Source of the DNA: Planococcus citri
Taxonomy: Eukaryota; Arthropoda; Insecta; Hemiptera; Pseudococcidae
DNA length: 64,000 bases
NCBI RefSeq assembly: GCF_950023065.1
Contig: NC_088678.1
Coordinates: 6,128,580 to 6,192,579 of the forward strand
Direction: 5' to 3'
Shown here: in pieces, positions 46,934 to 57,533 of the stretch
Layout: each line of letters begins with the position of its first letter
Position numbering within the stretch: the first letter of the stretch is position 1
Program-made: the position numbers and the translations under genes
The notes under the pieces: model-generated
What the model saw: only the letters and a program-made list of their open reading frames with translations
Databases searched by the model: none
What the model was told of the DNA's origin: nothing

Positions 46934-47135
46934 TTCCCATATTGCAGTTTAGGAAGAAATAACTCTTGCTTCTCAGTTTTTACTATTTATTAGTGCAAAG
47001 CTTTTCAAACACCAAGTGTTCATCATCAGGCTTAAATCACTATTGAACAAAATAACCAAGTCTACAAGCTTATATACTAGTGTACAAGGGTGTGGTAGTT
47101 TAACAGTACAAGGGTGTGGCAGTACAAGGGTGTGG

Positions 47136-49562
47136 TCATGTGGAAGAGGGTGTGGTTGTAGGTGAGGATGTGGTAGGAGTCATGTCTTCAAGTTTGGTTT
47201 TAATAACAGAAAGTAGGATATTTTCTAAGGGTTTTAAGTCATTATTTAGTAAATTTGTTTTGTTTTTCTTCATGGCTATTGCTTCCCTAATGTTTAATTG
47301 AGATGGTTTATCTATTTTTTGTATGAGGTTCAGGTTTTCAAAGGAAGTAGTGTGGTTGGTGGCAATGAGATGATCTGAGAGAGCAGACTTATTTTCATAT
47401 TTGTATTTAGCATAATAAAGATGTTCCTTGAACCTCTTTTTGATGTTTCTTTTGGTTTGACCTATATAAATTCCTTGGCAATCTTTACATTTGATTTTGT
47501 AGATGCCACTACAGTCTTCAGGTTTGTCTTTGTCTTTAGTGTTACCAAGAAGGTTTTTAATTTTGTTATCATTGGTGAAAATGGGTTGTATGTTGTGTTT
47601 TCTGAAGACTGTTTTCATTTTATTTGTGAGAGGGGGATAGTAACTGATCCTAACTCTTTTGACATCATCTTTTTCAGCAATAAAAGTTGTGGCATCTCTG
47701 ATTAGTTTTTTGTTTTCATGTTTTCTTATAAGTTTTTGGATAGATGTTTTTGTGTAGCCAAGGTTGGAAGCAATAGACATGATGTTTTTTATTTCTTTAT
47801 TTTGGTTATTTTTATTTAGGGGGAGATTTAAACACCTGTGTATCATGCTGTTGAAAGCAGCAAATTTTTGGTTCCAAGGCTGGAAAGAGTCTGAAGGAAT
47901 GTAGTTATTGGTGTGGGTGGGTTTTCTATAGATATCAAATTCAAGATGGTCAGAATGTCTAATGATTAACATGTCCAGAAAAGGGAGTTTGTTTTGTTGT
48001 TCAAGCTCATAAGTGAATTTGATGGTAGGATAGAGACTATTTAAAGCATTGAGGAATTCCTCAATGTTGAAGTCTTCAGGAATGATACACAGGATGTCAT
48101 CAACATATCTAAACCATGCTTTGGGAAAGTTTTTATTGTTCTTTTTGAATTTTGTCTCAAGGTGGCTCATGAAAAAATTTGCCAAAAAGGGAGATAAGGG
48201 GTTGCCCATAGCTGTGCCTCCTGTTTGTTTGTAGTAAGTTCCATTTATTTGGAAAATGTTTTGGGAAGTGCATAATTTTATAGTATTCATATAATGGGTT
48301 ATTTCTTTTTTGTTGATATTTTGTTCTTTTAGCCAGTTTTCTATCATTTCTAAAGTCTCAGGAATAGGCACACTGGGGAAAAGATTTTGTACATCAAAAG
48401 ATATGAGCCTGTCTGTGTCATTAATAGTAATCCCTTGCAGTTTTTCTGCAAGTTCATAATTATTTTTAACTTGAAGAGTTTCAGGAAAAGGAAGGTTTTG
48501 GAGGTTACAAAGGAGTTTTTTGGCAATGTTATAGGAAGGAGAGTTGATATTGGCCACAATTGGTCTCATAGGATAGTTAGGTTTATGGATCTTGGGAAGA
48601 CAGTACATTTTAGGAACTTTAGGATTGGAAGGAAAAGGAGTGTTATTAAGGAAGGGAGTAGTTTTCACCAAACTTTTCACTTCTTTCACCATTTTATCCA
48701 CAGGATCACTTTTTAACTTCTCATAAGGTCCTTCATTAAGAAGGGTTTCACACTTTTCCAAGTATTCATCTTTCTTCATTATCACTACGGTGTTTCCCTT
48801 GTCTGCTTTCATATAGTAGACACCTTTCTGTCTCAAGCTTTTGATGGTGTTGTTGTGGGGATGAAATGGAATTCTTGTTGGTTTATGGGTTTTGATGATG
48901 TCTACCACTTCTTTCTTTATGCTGATTTTTGTTTCTGAGGTCTCTCTCCACAATGAAGCATCCACATCAGAAATAATATCTTCAATAGGAGGCCTCATGG
49001 GTGGTAAAGAGAATTTTAGACCCTTGTTTAGAAGATCCAATTCTTCTTTGGAGAACACCACATCAGTTAGGTTTTTCACATACACAGTAGTCTCATTAAC
49101 ACCATTACTGTCACTGCCACTGACACTAACAACATTGCTAACACCACTATGGTTACTTTTTTCTTTTAACAGATTTTTCAACTTTTTGTTTTGTGAATTT
49201 CTTTTCTTTCTCTTTTTCTCCTCAATTGATCTGAACATCTTTCTTTCCATTTCATCCCACTGCAGTTTTGGTATGGTCTGGCTTAGTTTTTTGTGAAGTG
49301 CATATAGTTCCACTTCTATGCTGGATCTTTTTGCATACAGGCTGTGAAGCTCAGAGCTTAACCAATAGGTTTTGGCTTTCTCTAGAGCCCTTTTTGTGGA
49401 AGGAGTTTTCACTTTACTGTTAAACACCACACACTTAGGGAAAACATTGTGTACCCTACACTGTTTAAGAAAACTAATATCAAGAGGTATCAACTTCACC
49501 TTAGTTTTTAGACTTTGGTATCTGTTGAATAATGAATTAGGTTCATTAGGCTCGAATGCCAT
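47136..49562 (-). CDS. Penelope-like element reverse transcriptase with GIY-YIG endonuclease
   Basis: An intact 808-residue protein. The N-terminal region (about 1-300) is lysine-rich with the usual KEELDLLNKGLKF segment (172-184). The reverse transcriptase core follows: PKIHKP (323-328), RPIVANINSPSYNIAKKLL (333-351), RLISFDVQNLFPSVPI (385-400, catalytic Asp), GTAMGNPLSPFLANFF (449-464), and YVDD (486-489, catalytic pair). The thumb has RKPTHTNNY (546-554). The C-terminal GIY-YIG endonuclease has GIY at 686-688, YIG at 699-701 and Arg705 in GQTKRNIKKRF, with candidate Glu in the NIREAIA segment (about 760). Two Cys-x2-Cys-like cysteines sit between GIY and YIG (KCKDC). The protein copies element RNA and nicks the target. 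The start is the ATG at 49562, 45-50 bp after the pseudo-LTR junction. No stops or shifts, so it is probably competent. Confidence 0.95.
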   Translation of the reverse strand: MAFEPNEPNSLFNRYQSLKTKVKLIPLDISFLKQCRVHNVFPKCVVFNSKVKTPSTKRALEKAKTYWLSSELHSLYAKRSSIEVELYALHKKLSQTIPKLQWDEMERKMFRSIEEKKRKKRNSQNKKLKNLLKEKSNHSGVSNVVSVSGSDSNGVNETTVYVKNLTDVVFSKEELDLLNKGLKFSLPPMRPPIEDIISDVDASLWRETSETKISIKKEVVDIIKTHKPTRIPFHPHNNTIKSLRQKGVYYMKADKGNTVVIMKKDEYLEKCETLLNEGPYEKLKSDPVDKMVKEVKSLVKTTPFLNNTPFPSNPKVPKMYCLPKIHKPNYPMRPIVANINSPSYNIAKKLLCNLQNLPFPETLQVKNNYELAEKLQGITINDTDRLISFDVQNLFPSVPIPETLEMIENWLKEQNINKKEITHYMNTIKLCTSQNIFQINGTYYKQTGGTAMGNPLSPFLANFFMSHLETKFKKNNKNFPKAWFRYVDDILCIIPEDFNIEEFLNALNSLYPTIKFTYELEQQNKLPFLDMLIIRHSDHLEFDIYRKPTHTNNYIPSDSFQPWNQKFAAFNSMIHRCLNLPLNKNNQNKEIKNIMSIASNLGYTKTSIQKLIRKHENKKLIRDATTFIAEKDDVKRVRISYYPPLTNKMKTVFRKHNIQPIFTNDNKIKNLLGNTKDKDKPEDCSGIYKIKCKDCQGIYIGQTKRNIKKRFKEHLYYAKYKYENKSALSDHLIATNHTTSFENLNLIQKIDKPSQLNIREAIAMKKNKTNLLNNDLKPLENILLSVIKTKLEDMTPTTSSPTTTPSST

Positions 49563-49611
49563 AATGTCAAAGGTAAAAAGAACCTTTTAGCGAGAAGTTT
49601 GTTAGATTAGG

Positions 49612-50496
49612 AAGAAATAACTCTTGCTTCTCAGTTTTTACTATTTATTAGTGCAAAGCTTTTCAAACACCAAGTGTTCATCATCAGGCTTAAATCACTA
49701 TTGAACAAAATAACCAAGTCTACAAGCTTATATACTAGTGTACAAGGGTGTGGTAGTTTAACAGTACAAGGGTGTGGCAGTACAAGGGTGTGGTCATGTG
49801 GAAGAGGGTGTGGTTGTAGGTGAGGATGTGGTAGGAGTCATGTCTTCAAGTTTGGTTTTAATAACAGAAAGTAGGATATTTTCTAAGGGTTTTAAGTCAT
49901 TATTTAGTAAATTTGTTTTGTTTTTCTTCATGGCTATTGCTTCCCTAATGTTTAATTGAGATGGTTTATCTATTTTTTGTATGAGGTTCAGGTTTTCAAA
50001 GGAAGTAGTGTGGTTGGTGGCAATGAGATGATCTGAGAGAGCAGACTTATTTTCATATTTGTATTTAGCATAATAAAGATGTTCCTTGAACCTCTTTTTG
50101 ATGTTTCTTTTGGTTTGACCTATATAAATTCCTTGGCAATCTTTACATTTGATTTTGTAGATGCCACTACAGTCTTCAGGTTTGTCTTTGTCTTTAGTGT
50201 TACCAAGAAGGTTTTTAATTTTGTTATCATTGGTGAAAATGGGTTGTATGTTGTGTTTTCTGAAGACTGTTTTCATTTTATTTGTGAGAGGGGGATAGTA
50301 ACTGATCCTAACTCTTTTGACATCATCTTTTTCAGCAATAAAAGTTGTGGCATCTCTGATTAGTTTTTTGTTTTCATGTTTTCTTATAAGTTTTTGGATA
50401 GATGTTTTTGTGTAGCCAAGGTTGGAAGCAATAGACATGATGTTTTTTATTTCTTTATTTTGGTTATTTTTATTTAGGGGGAGATTTAAACACCTG
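49612..50496 (-). repeat. Penelope-like element pseudo-LTR, direct partial copy
   Basis: Repeats the 3' end of the main copy, including the last 214 codons of the ORF (49794-50438) and the GIY-YIG domain. It is truncated at an arbitrary internal point (tttaaacacctg). It places a 3' end directly upstream of the main ORF, as in tandem Penelope-like insertions. The open frame is a remnant without the reverse transcriptase. Confidence 0.92.
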
Positions 50497-50497
50497 A

Positions 50498-51423
50498 CAG
50501 GTGTTTAAATCTCCCCCTAAATAAAAATAACCAAAATAAAGAAATAAAAAACATCATGTCTATTGCTTCCAACCTTGGCTACACAAAAACATCTATCCAA
50601 AAACTTATAAGAAAACATGAAAACAAAAAACTAATCAGAGATGCCACAACTTTTATTGCTGAAAAAGATGATGTCAAAAGAGTTAGGATCAGTTACTATC
50701 CCCCTCTCACAAATAAAATGAAAACAGTCTTCAGAAAACACAACATACAACCCATTTTCACCAATGATAACAAAATTAAAAACCTTCTTGGTAACACTAA
50801 AGACAAAGACAAACCTGAAGACTGTAGTGGCATCTACAAAATCAAATGTAAAGATTGCCAAGGAATTTATATAGGTCAAACCAAAAGAAACATCAAAAAG
50901 AGGTTCAAGGAACATCTTTATTATGCTAAATACAAATATGAAAATAAGTCTGCTCTCTCAGATCATCTCATTGCCACCAACCACACTACTTCCTTTGAAA
51001 ACCTGAACCTCATACAAAAAATAGATAAACCATCTCAATTAAACATTAGGGAAGCAATAGCCATGAAGAAAAACAAAACAAATTTACTAAATAATGACTT
51101 AAAACCCTTAGAAAATATCCTACTTTCTGTTATTAAAACCAAACTTGAAGACATGACTCCTACCACATCCTCACCTACAACCACACCCTCTTCCACATGA
51201 CCACACCCTTGTACTGCCACACCCTTGTACTGTTAAACTACCACACCCTTGTACACTAGTATATAAGCTTGTAGACTTGGTTATTTTGTTCAATAGTGAT
51301 TTAAGCCTGATGATGAACACTTGGTGTTTGAAAAGCTTTGCACTAATAAATAGTAAAAACTGAGAAGCAAGAGTTATTTCTTCCTAATCTAACAAACTTC
51401 TCGCTAAAAGGTTCTTTTTACCT
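50498..51423 (+). repeat. Penelope-like element pseudo-LTR, inverted copy
   Basis: Exact inverted copy of about 49568-50496. It carries the 214-codon GIY-YIG remnant (50556-51200) on the plus strand, the CACACCCTTGTAC direct repeats (about 51201-51256), the CTGATGA...GAAA hairpin motif, and the element leader (taacaaacttctcgc) at its outer end. Confidence 0.92.
51307..51333 (+). ncRNA. Hammerhead-like ribozyme core candidate in the pseudo-LTR
   Basis: CTGATGA (51307-51313) is followed by a 6-bp stem, GAACAC-TTG-GTGTTT, and then GAAA (51330-51333). This is the order of the conserved core strands of hammerhead ribozymes, which are known in Penelope-like pseudo-LTRs. The same motif occurs in sense orientation in the other two copies (47003-47029 and 49661-49687, minus). 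I could not define the third stem and a U-H cleavage site with confidence, so this is a candidate only. Confidence 0.35.
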
Positions 51424-51437
51424 TTCCCATATTGCAG

Positions 51438-52643
51438 CACTTTTAACCAATATGATGATTCATTAGAAAACAATTTACGACTGAACGAATGCTTTATACA
51501 TACCTATACTCGAATACTGCTGACAATTCAAAATAATAGAACCATTTCAACCGCGGTCTGGATCATCGAGCGGATCGGCGAGCAAACATTAAGTAGGTAC
51601 ACCGAACCATAAATATAAGCCATAAGGTTAGGGAACTTCTGCTCGCTAGACTACTTTATTCCATTTCATATCTGAAATTTTCAATCAGCTATTAGGAAGT
51701 TAATATGTATTTTCTAACTACATTAAATACGTTTCAATATAATAATGATTACGAATAGTTCGCTTAATTAGGAATACCAATTAAAAAATCAAAAAGATTC
51801 TTCTGCGAAAAAAAAAACTAATTAGAATGATACTGAGAAATCGACCGAGCCGCAAACGTCTCAATTTGAAGATTAGTTCACCACATTTGCGTTATTGAAT
51901 TTCAGAAATTTAATTTAAAAAAAAAATAAACAACCTGTAGAATCATTAATTCGATGTAATTTCGAAACAATATCGTCCTTCAATATTGAATTTATTAAGA
52001 TTTGAAAATGAATTGATCGGCGATAAAATAATAGGCAATAAACTAGTATCATCAAAGCAAACATTTTATTCTCCAACATTGTCTTCAAACAACACAATAA
52101 TAATTACATTGTCATTTTTTTTCTTCACAAAACGTTAAATTAAAACATATCGTTTTTTAAAATAAACACTCCATAATTTTAAATAAATTATAAAAATAAT
52201 GTAGTAACAAAAAATGGAATTTTCACAGGAACATAAGCCGAAGAATGGGGATGGGTGCCTAGTCTTTTACAAATCAAAACATGTACTCGTATAACCTAAT
52301 CGAAAATAATTCTAAGAAAATAAAATTTCATTAATACTTTCATTTTAATAACTTCAAATAAATTAACCGGTTTTTATAAGGTTCAAGAACAATTCAGTGT
52401 ACTAATTAAATACTCAAGTATGCACGTACTTAAAGAAAATAATAAGCTCACATAGGTATTGAAAAAAAAAAAAACAAAAATTACATTATTCGTAGAAATA
52501 AAAATGACTAGGTAAGCGAAATAAATCGTCGAATCGCTGAACGAATAATACAAATGCAATTGAAAAGCGTTTTTGTGCAAAATATCCGTACAAAAAAAAT
52601 GTCTACGAGACATATTCATCGTCGAGATTCACGATCCACGTTA
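51438..52643. other. AT-rich region including the nardilysin 3' UTR
   Basis: No supported gene. The part next to 52643 must contain the 3' untranslated region of the minus-strand nardilysin gene. TTTATT (minus-strand AATAAA) occurs near 51987, and a TTTTATT near 52065; either could be the processing signal. Open frames here are AT-driven. Confidence 0.4.
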
Positions 52644-55600
52644 TTAAAACGGTTCACTGGGAACTTCACCATCTATAATTTTAGATACAGGGTACAGGAC
52701 TGAAGCGGATTTAAACTGATCAATATCTTCTATATAATAATTCTCCAAATTTTTCTCTCCTTTTAAAAACCTGAACTCGAACTTTTGATCATCTAATGGC
52801 GTAACGTTGGTCTCGACATCGCCTTTATAACCAGCCAACTGGATCGTAATCCTTCTATTTCGATCACTTCCTTCGGTCATCATCGACGTCATCATATTTT
52901 TGATATCATCCAGCGATATATTACGCAGATAATTAATCTCCCTGGTTTTTCTATCGAACACGTATTCTTCGGAAACGATTTCTTCTAGATTACAATTCGT
53001 TTCTTGGTTCAGGTTATCGAACACTTTACTCTTATCTTTAATCAATGCTTCGCGTTCTTTCAGGAATTCGTCTTCTTCGAATCCATCGAGCGATCGCCAA
53101 AAATCGTGTAAAAATTTCGAAATACATTCTTCGACGTAAGACGTCTCGAATTTCGAAGCGATCGAACTAACCGTTATATGGAAACCGACGATACCGTGGC
53201 TATTATCGAACCAACTAGAAACGCTGTAACCGAGCTGTTGTTGCGTTCTCAATTCGTTGAATACTTTTTCTTCCATTAATTTGACTAATAATTCCAACTT
53301 AACCGATTGCAAGATGTTAGCAGTACCCCATTGGAAATAATTATTCGTAGTCGAATTTCGTTCTAGTTCGTTAAACGATTTCATGAGCAGACATTTTTGA
53401 CCATTTGGAATACGTCTCATACGTATACGAGGTAAATCCACTTTCTGAACCGGTTTCGAGTTGAAAACGCTGACCGCGCTGTTACAAACGTTGAGAGCTT
53501 GTAGGGCCGAAATATTACCTTGGACTAAGCATTGTACGTACGAGTTTGCGAAAAAGGTCTCGATAAATGCGATCAAGTCGTTAGCTTGGATACTCGATAC
53601 GTCGCTGTACATCTGACTAGGGTCTTGATGAGGTTCTTGCATGGTCATATGACGTAGATCACTCGATAGAGAACTCTTTTCGAGTAATCTCGAACGACAG
53701 CTTTTCTTCATTTCGGTTTTCAGAGTGTTTAGCATATCGTCGGTGAGGTTTTCGGTGAAATTCTTCATTCGTTCGATGACAGTAGCCAGCAACTTGGGTA
53801 ATTTGTGATTGAATCCGGTAAATATCAAGTACAGAGTGTCTCTAGATGAGGCATACATGTAGTAATTCAGTTGAGCTAAATCTGCCATGTATGTATCCTC
53901 TTGTAGAACGTAGTCGATCAGATTAACGTACAGATTCAGCATCAAAGACGAAGATCTCGTATTTTTTACAGTCGGTGATAAGAAATGTAACCCTATATAA
54001 GCCATTGGTAACTTGAACACCGTATCTAGCCTATGCCATACTTCCATAAACTGGTCGTTTTTTATTTCGATCGGATATTCGTTGCTGACGTCGACGGTTT
54101 CTGAAATGATACGAAAATCATCGGCGATGAACGGATTATCGCCGGGTAAATGGAATTCCGGATACGGTTCGACGTCTCTCCAAGTGCTCAATTGCTCTTC
54201 GGTGATCGGTACCGAAGTGTATTTGGTCTGATACCAAGGTTCGATTTGATCCATGACTACGGAATAATGAGGATGGAATTCTTTAGCTTGGACGATGATG
54301 TTGACCGATTCAGGAGTAATGTACTCTAATAGTTGGGTAACTTGATCGGGATCGTACTCGAAGAACAGATTAGACCCGGTGAAGTAATCTTGGGCTGGAT
54401 ACAGATGCATATTTTCCACAGCTTGAGTAACGAACGTAGACGTATCCATTTCTTCTTGGAATTTAAACTCTAGATCGTTCAGCATTCGTACTTCGTCGTA
54501 AAATCTCTGCTGCGGTAACGAAGCTCGAGCTAATTTCAAATAACTAAACGTCGCTGTGATTATATCGGCTAAATGAGCGAATCCGTCTTCGGTCATTGTG
54601 ATCGTAATACCGAATAAGGAATATAACGAGTTACTTTCGTGGGCTCCGGCACTCAACGACGTAGCCCATAGTTTACTCTTGAAGTAAGATAGTAAACTAC
54701 CTTTACTTTCGTGTCCTACGAGCCAGCTAATCAATCTGTCCGGTTTAGTACGATACAGAGCTTTGATCGGTGGCATTTGCCACATGAGTTGTAGCTCGGT
54801 TTTATTCTGTATCGTCGTAACGTAATACATTCGATGGAATTTATCTCGTACGAATAACGGTTTCGAGATAGTATCGAACTTGGGCACGGGTATTTGACCA
54901 TTTGGTATACTACTGAAACACTCCACCACGTATTTCTCCAACGTATCGATCGGTAATTTAGCTATAATCGAGACAGTCATCAAATTAGCCGAATAGCATC
55001 GTTGATAGAACGATCTCAACGACTCGTACAGTTCGTCTTCGGATACGTTATCCTTTAACGTTTTCAAATTACCGCACATGAATTTACTACCCGGATTCTC
55101 ATTGGAGGCGAAACTACGACCTAGTTGATCGACTCGAGCGTAATCCGACGAAGTATACATATTGAACTCGGAATCGACTGCTTCTCGTTCTCGAACAATC
55201 GAATCTCTCATCATCAAAGGCGAAATGAAGAACTGCGAAAATATATCCAAAGTTTCGAATAAATAACGTATATTACAACTGAAATAATACGTCGTGTACT
55301 CGTCAGCTGTCCACGCGTTCGTTGAACCACCATGTTTCTGGAGGAAATCGCAGAACTCGTTTTCTTTCGGGTATTTTTCACTACCCATGAACAGCATGTG
55401 TTCTAGAAAATGAGCTAAACCGGGTATAGCGTCCGGTTCGCTGAAGCTGCCTACGTTCACCGATAACGCGCAAGCTGCGAATCTGTCGCTTTTAATTTCA
55501 CCAACGGGGGTTGAATCCTTGTTAGAAGAGATCTTGGTTCGGTCGCCATTGGCCGGATCGTTCGTAGAGCTGAAATCTTCTTCGCGATATAGTTCGGGTC

Positions 55601-55742
55601 CGTCTGAAGCTAATAAAGCGGTTAGATTGTTTGGAAGCCGAATCACTTTGTATGTTTTCTTGTCACTGGATGACTTGTCAGGTGACGGCAGCACGGTGAG
55701 CTTTTGACCGGACTCGTGTTCGGATTTGGTCATATTGTACAA
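52644..55742 (-). CDS. Nrdc: Nardilysin-type M16 metalloprotease
   Basis: A single open frame of 1,032 residues. M16 zinc peptidases of this group cleave peptides before basic residues. The inverted zinc motif H-F-L-E-H is at 111-115 (GLAHFLEHMLFMGSEKYP) and the distal Glu ligand is Glu192 (EREAVDSEF). Family choice rests on nardilysin-like phrases rather than insulin-degrading-enzyme ones: RLPNNLTALLASD, ISWLVGHESKGSLLSYFKSK, ENMHLYPAQDYFTGSNLFFE and HLPGDNPFIADDF. The family's second half is present (RTQQQLGYSVSSWF near residue 830). The long acidic insert of vertebrate nardilysin is missing; only a short Ser/Asp-rich loop (about 52-75) stands in its place. No signal peptide, so cytosolic. 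The start is the ATG at 55742 (MYNMTKS); Met4 is an alternative. The whole coding region lacks introns. Confidence 0.9.
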   Translation of the reverse strand: MYNMTKSEHESGQKLTVLPSPDKSSSDKKTYKVIRLPNNLTALLASDGPELYREEDFSSTNDPANGDRTKISSNKDSTPVGEIKSDRFAACALSVNVGSFSEPDAIPGLAHFLEHMLFMGSEKYPKENEFCDFLQKHGGSTNAWTADEYTTYYFSCNIRYLFETLDIFSQFFISPLMMRDSIVREREAVDSEFNMYTSSDYARVDQLGRSFASNENPGSKFMCGNLKTLKDNVSEDELYESLRSFYQRCYSANLMTVSIIAKLPIDTLEKYVVECFSSIPNGQIPVPKFDTISKPLFVRDKFHRMYYVTTIQNKTELQLMWQMPPIKALYRTKPDRLISWLVGHESKGSLLSYFKSKLWATSLSAGAHESNSLYSLFGITITMTEDGFAHLADIITATFSYLKLARASLPQQRFYDEVRMLNDLEFKFQEEMDTSTFVTQAVENMHLYPAQDYFTGSNLFFEYDPDQVTQLLEYITPESVNIIVQAKEFHPHYSVVMDQIEPWYQTKYTSVPITEEQLSTWRDVEPYPEFHLPGDNPFIADDFRIISETVDVSNEYPIEIKNDQFMEVWHRLDTVFKLPMAYIGLHFLSPTVKNTRSSSLMLNLYVNLIDYVLQEDTYMADLAQLNYYMYASSRDTLYLIFTGFNHKLPKLLATVIERMKNFTENLTDDMLNTLKTEMKKSCRSRLLEKSSLSSDLRHMTMQEPHQDPSQMYSDVSSIQANDLIAFIETFFANSYVQCLVQGNISALQALNVCNSAVSVFNSKPVQKVDLPRIRMRRIPNGQKCLLMKSFNELERNSTTNNYFQWGTANILQSVKLELLVKLMEEKVFNELRTQQQLGYSVSSWFDNSHGIVGFHITVSSIASKFETSYVEECISKFLHDFWRSLDGFEEDEFLKEREALIKDKSKVFDNLNQETNCNLEEIVSEEYVFDRKTREINYLRNISLDDIKNMMTSMMTEGSDRNRRITIQLAGYKGDVETNVTPLDDQKFEFRFLKGEKNLENYYIEDIDQFKSASVLYPVSKIIDGEVPSEPF

Positions 55743-56413
55743 CTTTTAACCACTGCGATCACAACAACTGTAGTATCACGATAAGTGGGTAATTACAACT
55801 GAACTGTGATGATTTGATCTACGATTTAGAAAAAAAAATAGCAAACTGATTACTTGACTGGTTTCAGGAATAATGTTTGTATACATTAGTATCGCAATAC
55901 TGCGAATATAGCTTACGAATGTTGCTAAGTTACTCACCTATTTCATTGAAACTGGGTAATCTATGACGTAAGATCTCTACCGTCCAAATTTATTCAATTT
56001 TTTCAAAACTTTTCGTTAAAATACACGCTAACGAAACAAACGCTGATAAAAGAAATCCGCTAAAAAAGCAAGAGGGAGTGGAGGGAAACGCATGGGAATA
56101 ACTAGCCAATCAAATCACGTTATGATACGCGACAATCGACCGAAAATCAATTCACAGATGAAAAAAATGATTTGATTGGCTAAAATGGGTTTCCATTCAA
56201 CCAATCAAATCTTCTGTTGACATCCCAGTTTATTATCAATATTTTTCTGTTGTCATTTTCATTTTGAATTTGAAAAACACTCGATTTAATTCAAATTCAA
56301 GCTCTTCATCTCGTTATTTTTCGTCTATTTCTTCGAAAATTCATTTCCCAACGCTAAGATATTACCAGTTTATTCATTCATCGTTGGGAAACTCCTTCCA
56401 TGTTATCGAGACA
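55743..56413. promoter_or_regulatory. Shared promoter region with CCAAT-box inverted repeat
   Basis: The 670 bp between the divergent nardilysin and coiled-coil gene starts. TAGCCAATCAAATCA (56103-56117) recurs as its exact complement TGATTTGATTGGCTA (56168-56182), and a third CCAATCAAAT is at 56201-56210. CCAAT boxes in both orientations fit a bidirectional promoter, perhaps bound by an NF-Y-type factor (inference). No TATA box is clear. Confidence 0.5.
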
Positions 56414-56877
56414 ATGAGTAAACCGCGAAAACAAGTGAGTAAAATCATCTTTTCTCCAACAATATAAAACCATAATAATATTAAAACTAACCAATCTACA
56501 CCGTAATTTATTCGCAGACTCCTGCGGCAGCTCAGCCTGAAAAAGATACCCTGCACGATGAAATGAACGACAACGAAGAAGTCCTGATCGAATTGGAAGA
56601 ATGTTTAAAGAGTAAATCCGAAACGATAGATAATCTCAAACAGAACATAACGAATTTGGAAAACGACATCAAAAGATACACGTCTCCTTATAACAGCGAA
56701 AAGTCTACTTTGGAAGAAGACATATCTATATTTCGAAACATCGCCAGTAAATACGTGAAAAACGATCTCGTTGATTTCTACGTCGATCGTATGAAGAAAT
56801 GCGCTGCTAATAAAGTGGAAAGCGATTCGTCCACTATTAGTGCCTTGTGCGAGGTTATTTCTAAAGATGGATCGTGA
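56414..56877 (+). CDS. Small coiled-coil protein, two coding exons (126 aa)
   Basis: Exon 1 is 56414-56434 (MSKPRKQ, then GTGAGT). Exon 2 is 56518-56877 after ttcgcag, in matching phase, beginning TPAAAQPEKDTLHDEMNDNE and ending ALCEVISKDGS before TGA. From about residue 30 to 75 the sequence is heptad-like (VLIELEECLKSKSETIDNLK, QNITNLENDIKR), predicting a coiled coil. It is followed by a segment with FRNIASKYVKNDLVDFYVD that could be a short helix. Codon use and the 83-bp intron resemble the SDR39U1 gene next door. Size and coiled coil recall small kinetochore or complex subunits, but I do not recognise the family. Confidence 0.75.
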
Positions 56878-57533
56878 ATTGTATTTTGTCACGTTTGTTT
56901 TTCTTTCTCTATTTAAGGTGTCTTTCGCGTATTATTATTATTATTATGTTAAAATTTTATAGAAATATTTTTCTTTTTCTTTTTTTGTATTAAAATGATT
57001 CGTGTTCTTACTTGATTACGTTTTGTTATTTTTTACACGTTGATTTCGACTGGTAGATCTGTGTTTCAGTCTTTCAGATGAAAATTATTCGACGTTTTCT
57101 GTTTGCTTGAAGTTCTGCAATTTCGAGTAGAGCATTTCCTGAAAAATCATGGACATTTTCTAGGAATATTTGAAGTGTTTTCATTTCGTCCATTGATTTA
57201 CTCGTAGTAGCTTACTTTCCAAAGACATTCGAACAGTGCTTCATTTGATATCAAAATCATCGCCTATTTGAACAAAATATAATAATTATGATCATTTTAC
57301 ATCAATTTTCTCACAAAAAAGATCAAAATTTCCTACCGGATGAAAATGAAACCGAAGTTATCCGATTCTAGACGAACCAATCCGAAAACATTGACCGACT
57401 GTTATCACCATGTGTCTTTTTATCACCTCAGTCCTCAATATTAAATTCTTGAGAAAGAGAAACGTATAATTTTCAACTCAACGTGCCGAATTTTCCACAA
57501 CATAAACAGGAAAACCCTTGACAAGAACTCTAC
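56878..57533. other. 3' UTR and intergenic spacer
   Basis: Contains an (ATT)n run at about 56931-56946 and an ATTAAA near 56989 that could end the coiled-coil gene transcript. No open frame of interest between the two plus-strand genes. Confidence 0.45.

Larger units (their letters stand above)
46948..51423 (-). mobile_element. Penelope-like element with inverted pseudo-LTR, complete insertion
   Basis: Directly repeated TTCCCATATTGCAG flanks the whole block (46934-46947 and 51424-51437), so all parts entered as one insertion. Reading the minus strand: a partial copy of the 3' part (50496 to about 49612), a short leader, the 808-codon ORF (49562-47136), and the 3' end (about 46948). Beyond the partial copy, 50498-51423 is its inverted copy, making a near-perfect 925-bp palindrome around position 50497. 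This is the pseudo-LTR arrangement typical of Penelope-like elements. The three copies of the C-terminal 214 residues are identical, pointing to a very recent insertion. Confidence 0.93.

Noticed and set aside
47421..49590. Plus-strand frames inside the Penelope-like ORF
   Set aside because: Antisense shadows of the 808-residue protein; no coding signature of their own.
54013..55707. Plus-strand frames inside nardilysin
   Set aside because: Antisense shadows of a clearly identified gene.
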